Shown: one piece after another, positions 15,325 to 15,819 of the stretch
Numbering within the stretch: position 1 is the first letter of the stretch
How the letters are laid out: the number at the start of each line of letters is the position of its first letter
Position numbers and translations under genes: made by a program
Origin: an uncultured bacterium
GTDB taxonomy: Bacteria; Verrucomicrobiota; Lentisphaeria; Victivallales; UBA1829
Assembly (NCBI GenBank): GCA_900549045.1
Contig: URNE01000012.1
Location: forward strand, 1 to 15,819
DNA length: 15,819 bases
Direction of reading: 5' to 3'
The notes under the pieces: generated by a model
Database searches by the model: none
Told to the model about the DNA's origin: nothing
The model's input: the letters and a program-made list of their open reading frames with translations, nothing else

Positions 15325-15349
15325 CCTGGCGTCGGTTGCGCTGAATTTC

Positions 15350-15388
15350 GGCGGAGAAGAGTCCAGGCTCTCTCCGCCTTCTTTTTTC
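15350..15388 (+). terminator. Rho-independent terminator after GH36
   Basis: GGCGGAGA (15350-15357) pairs with TCTCCGCC (15371-15378), with possible extra pairing inside the loop, followed by TTCTTTTTTC (15379-15388). It lies 25 nt after the GH36 stop codon and ends the LacI-GH130-GH36 unit. Confidence 0.8.
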
Positions 15389-15397
15389 ATTTGAAAC

Positions 15398-15436
15398 AAA
15401 AAAATCCCGGCGGATCTGTTTCAGTCTGCCGGGATT
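15398..15436 (-). terminator. Rho-independent terminator of the polyproline protein gene
   Basis: Read on the minus strand, a 9-bp stem (AATCCCGGC at 15428-15436 with GCCGGGATT at 15403-15411) with a 16-nt loop is followed by a run of T (15398-15404). It starts 6 nt after the stop codon at 15442-15444. It sits back to back with the GH36 terminator. Confidence 0.8.
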
Positions 15437-15441
15437 CAGCC

Positions 15442-15777
15442 TTACCAGCGGCCTCTGTGATGACGCGGCGGAGGCGGCGGTGGCGGAACGTTGTAAACCC
15501 GCGGTCCGGGACCCCATGCCGGCGGAGGCGGTGGATATCCATAGAATGGATACGGCGGAGGCGGCGGTGGCGGATACGCATAATAAACCGGCGGCGGTGG
15601 TGGCGCAACCGTGTAGACCACGGGCGCAATAGCGCTCCGCACCGCTCCGCCGATTCCCGCGGCGAGCGCGACGCCGTCGTTGCGGTAACAATGCGGCGGC
15701 GGAGGCGGCGCTGCAAATACGCTCCCGCATACGGTGACGGAACAGACTGCTGTCAGAAGAAGTTTCATTGCTTCCAT
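15442..15777 (-). CDS. Small exported polyproline, Tyr-rich low-complexity protein
   Basis: A 111-residue protein with a signal peptide (MEAMKLLLTAVCSVTVCGSV, likely cleaved after FAA near residue 23). The mature part has five polyproline tracts (24-28, 59-63, 69-75, 82-86, 98-104), separated by Tyr-, Gly- and Val-rich linkers (for example VVYTV, VYYAY, YPFYGY). The C-terminus is basic (RHHRGRW). A glycine-rich stretch with an ALAAGIGGAV motif (38-46) could be a short membrane-associating helix. No enzymatic domain is visible. AGAGAGGT (15784-15791) precedes ATG 15777; an ATG at 15768 is also possible. It is transcribed alone toward its own terminator. The function is unknown; a cell-envelope or surface role is a guess. 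The proline runs would call for elongation factor P during translation. Confidence 0.75.
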   Translation of the reverse strand: MEAMKLLLTAVCSVTVCGSVFAAPPPPPHCYRNDGVALAAGIGGAVRSAIAPVVYTVAPPPPPVYYAYPPPPPPPYPFYGYPPPPPAWGPGPRVYNVPPPPPPPRHHRGRW

Positions 15778-15819
15778 GATGGCACCTCTCTTTGTGTTTG
15801 GTTCAGATCTTTTTTTGTT

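Noticed and set aside
15460..15720. GGCGGAGGCGG-rich stretch considered as a repeat array or CRISPR-like element.
   Set aside because: The units are irregular, without unique spacers of even length, and are explained by proline codons of the small exported protein.

Overview
The window (about 15.8 kb, GC-rich, dense, no RNA genes or mobile elements seen) reads like the chromosome of an anaerobic, polysaccharide-degrading bacterium. The best guess is a Victivallis-like member of the Lentisphaerota. The reasons are a prepilin-type protein with an H-x9-DG motif inserted between glycoside hydrolases, a XylR-type (LacI-like sensor plus AraC DNA-binding) regulator, a LacI regulator next to sugar enzymes, and a class I hybrid cluster protein. 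The taxonomic call is inference only.

Region 1 (1-4841, + strand) is a likely operon. It holds a clan GH-A glycosidase without a visible signal peptide (its start lies at the window edge), a pseudopilin-like gene broken by one in-frame TGA, and a large secreted clan GH-A glycosidase. Intergenic gaps are about 20 nt, each with a Shine-Dalgarno. A XylR/AraC-type regulator (4854-5954, - strand) is tail-to-tail with it and may control it.

Region 2 (6028-9134, + strand) is a four-gene redox operon behind a good sigma70-like promoter: a YeaR-like (DUF1971) cupin, a ferredoxin-like iron-sulfur protein, hybrid cluster protein Hcp with every cluster ligand present, and an enlarged rubredoxin-like protein. 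No hcr reductase is present. I infer a nitric oxide/hydroxylamine stress module in which the two small iron-sulfur proteins take the place of Hcr.

Region 3 (9135-10998, - strand) holds two unrecognised genes: a membrane-anchored helical protein and a polytopic membrane protein. The junction between them suggests ATGA translational coupling and a possible frameshift in the second gene.

Region 4 (11068-15388, + strand) is a sugar module: a LacI-type repressor, a perfect 13-bp inverted repeat that looks like its operator, a GH130 glycoside phosphorylase, a GH36 alpha-galactosidase-like enzyme and a rho-independent terminator. The enzyme pair fits intracellular processing of galactose-substituted beta-mannosides. 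The window ends with a small exported polyproline protein on the - strand, with its own terminator (15398-15777).
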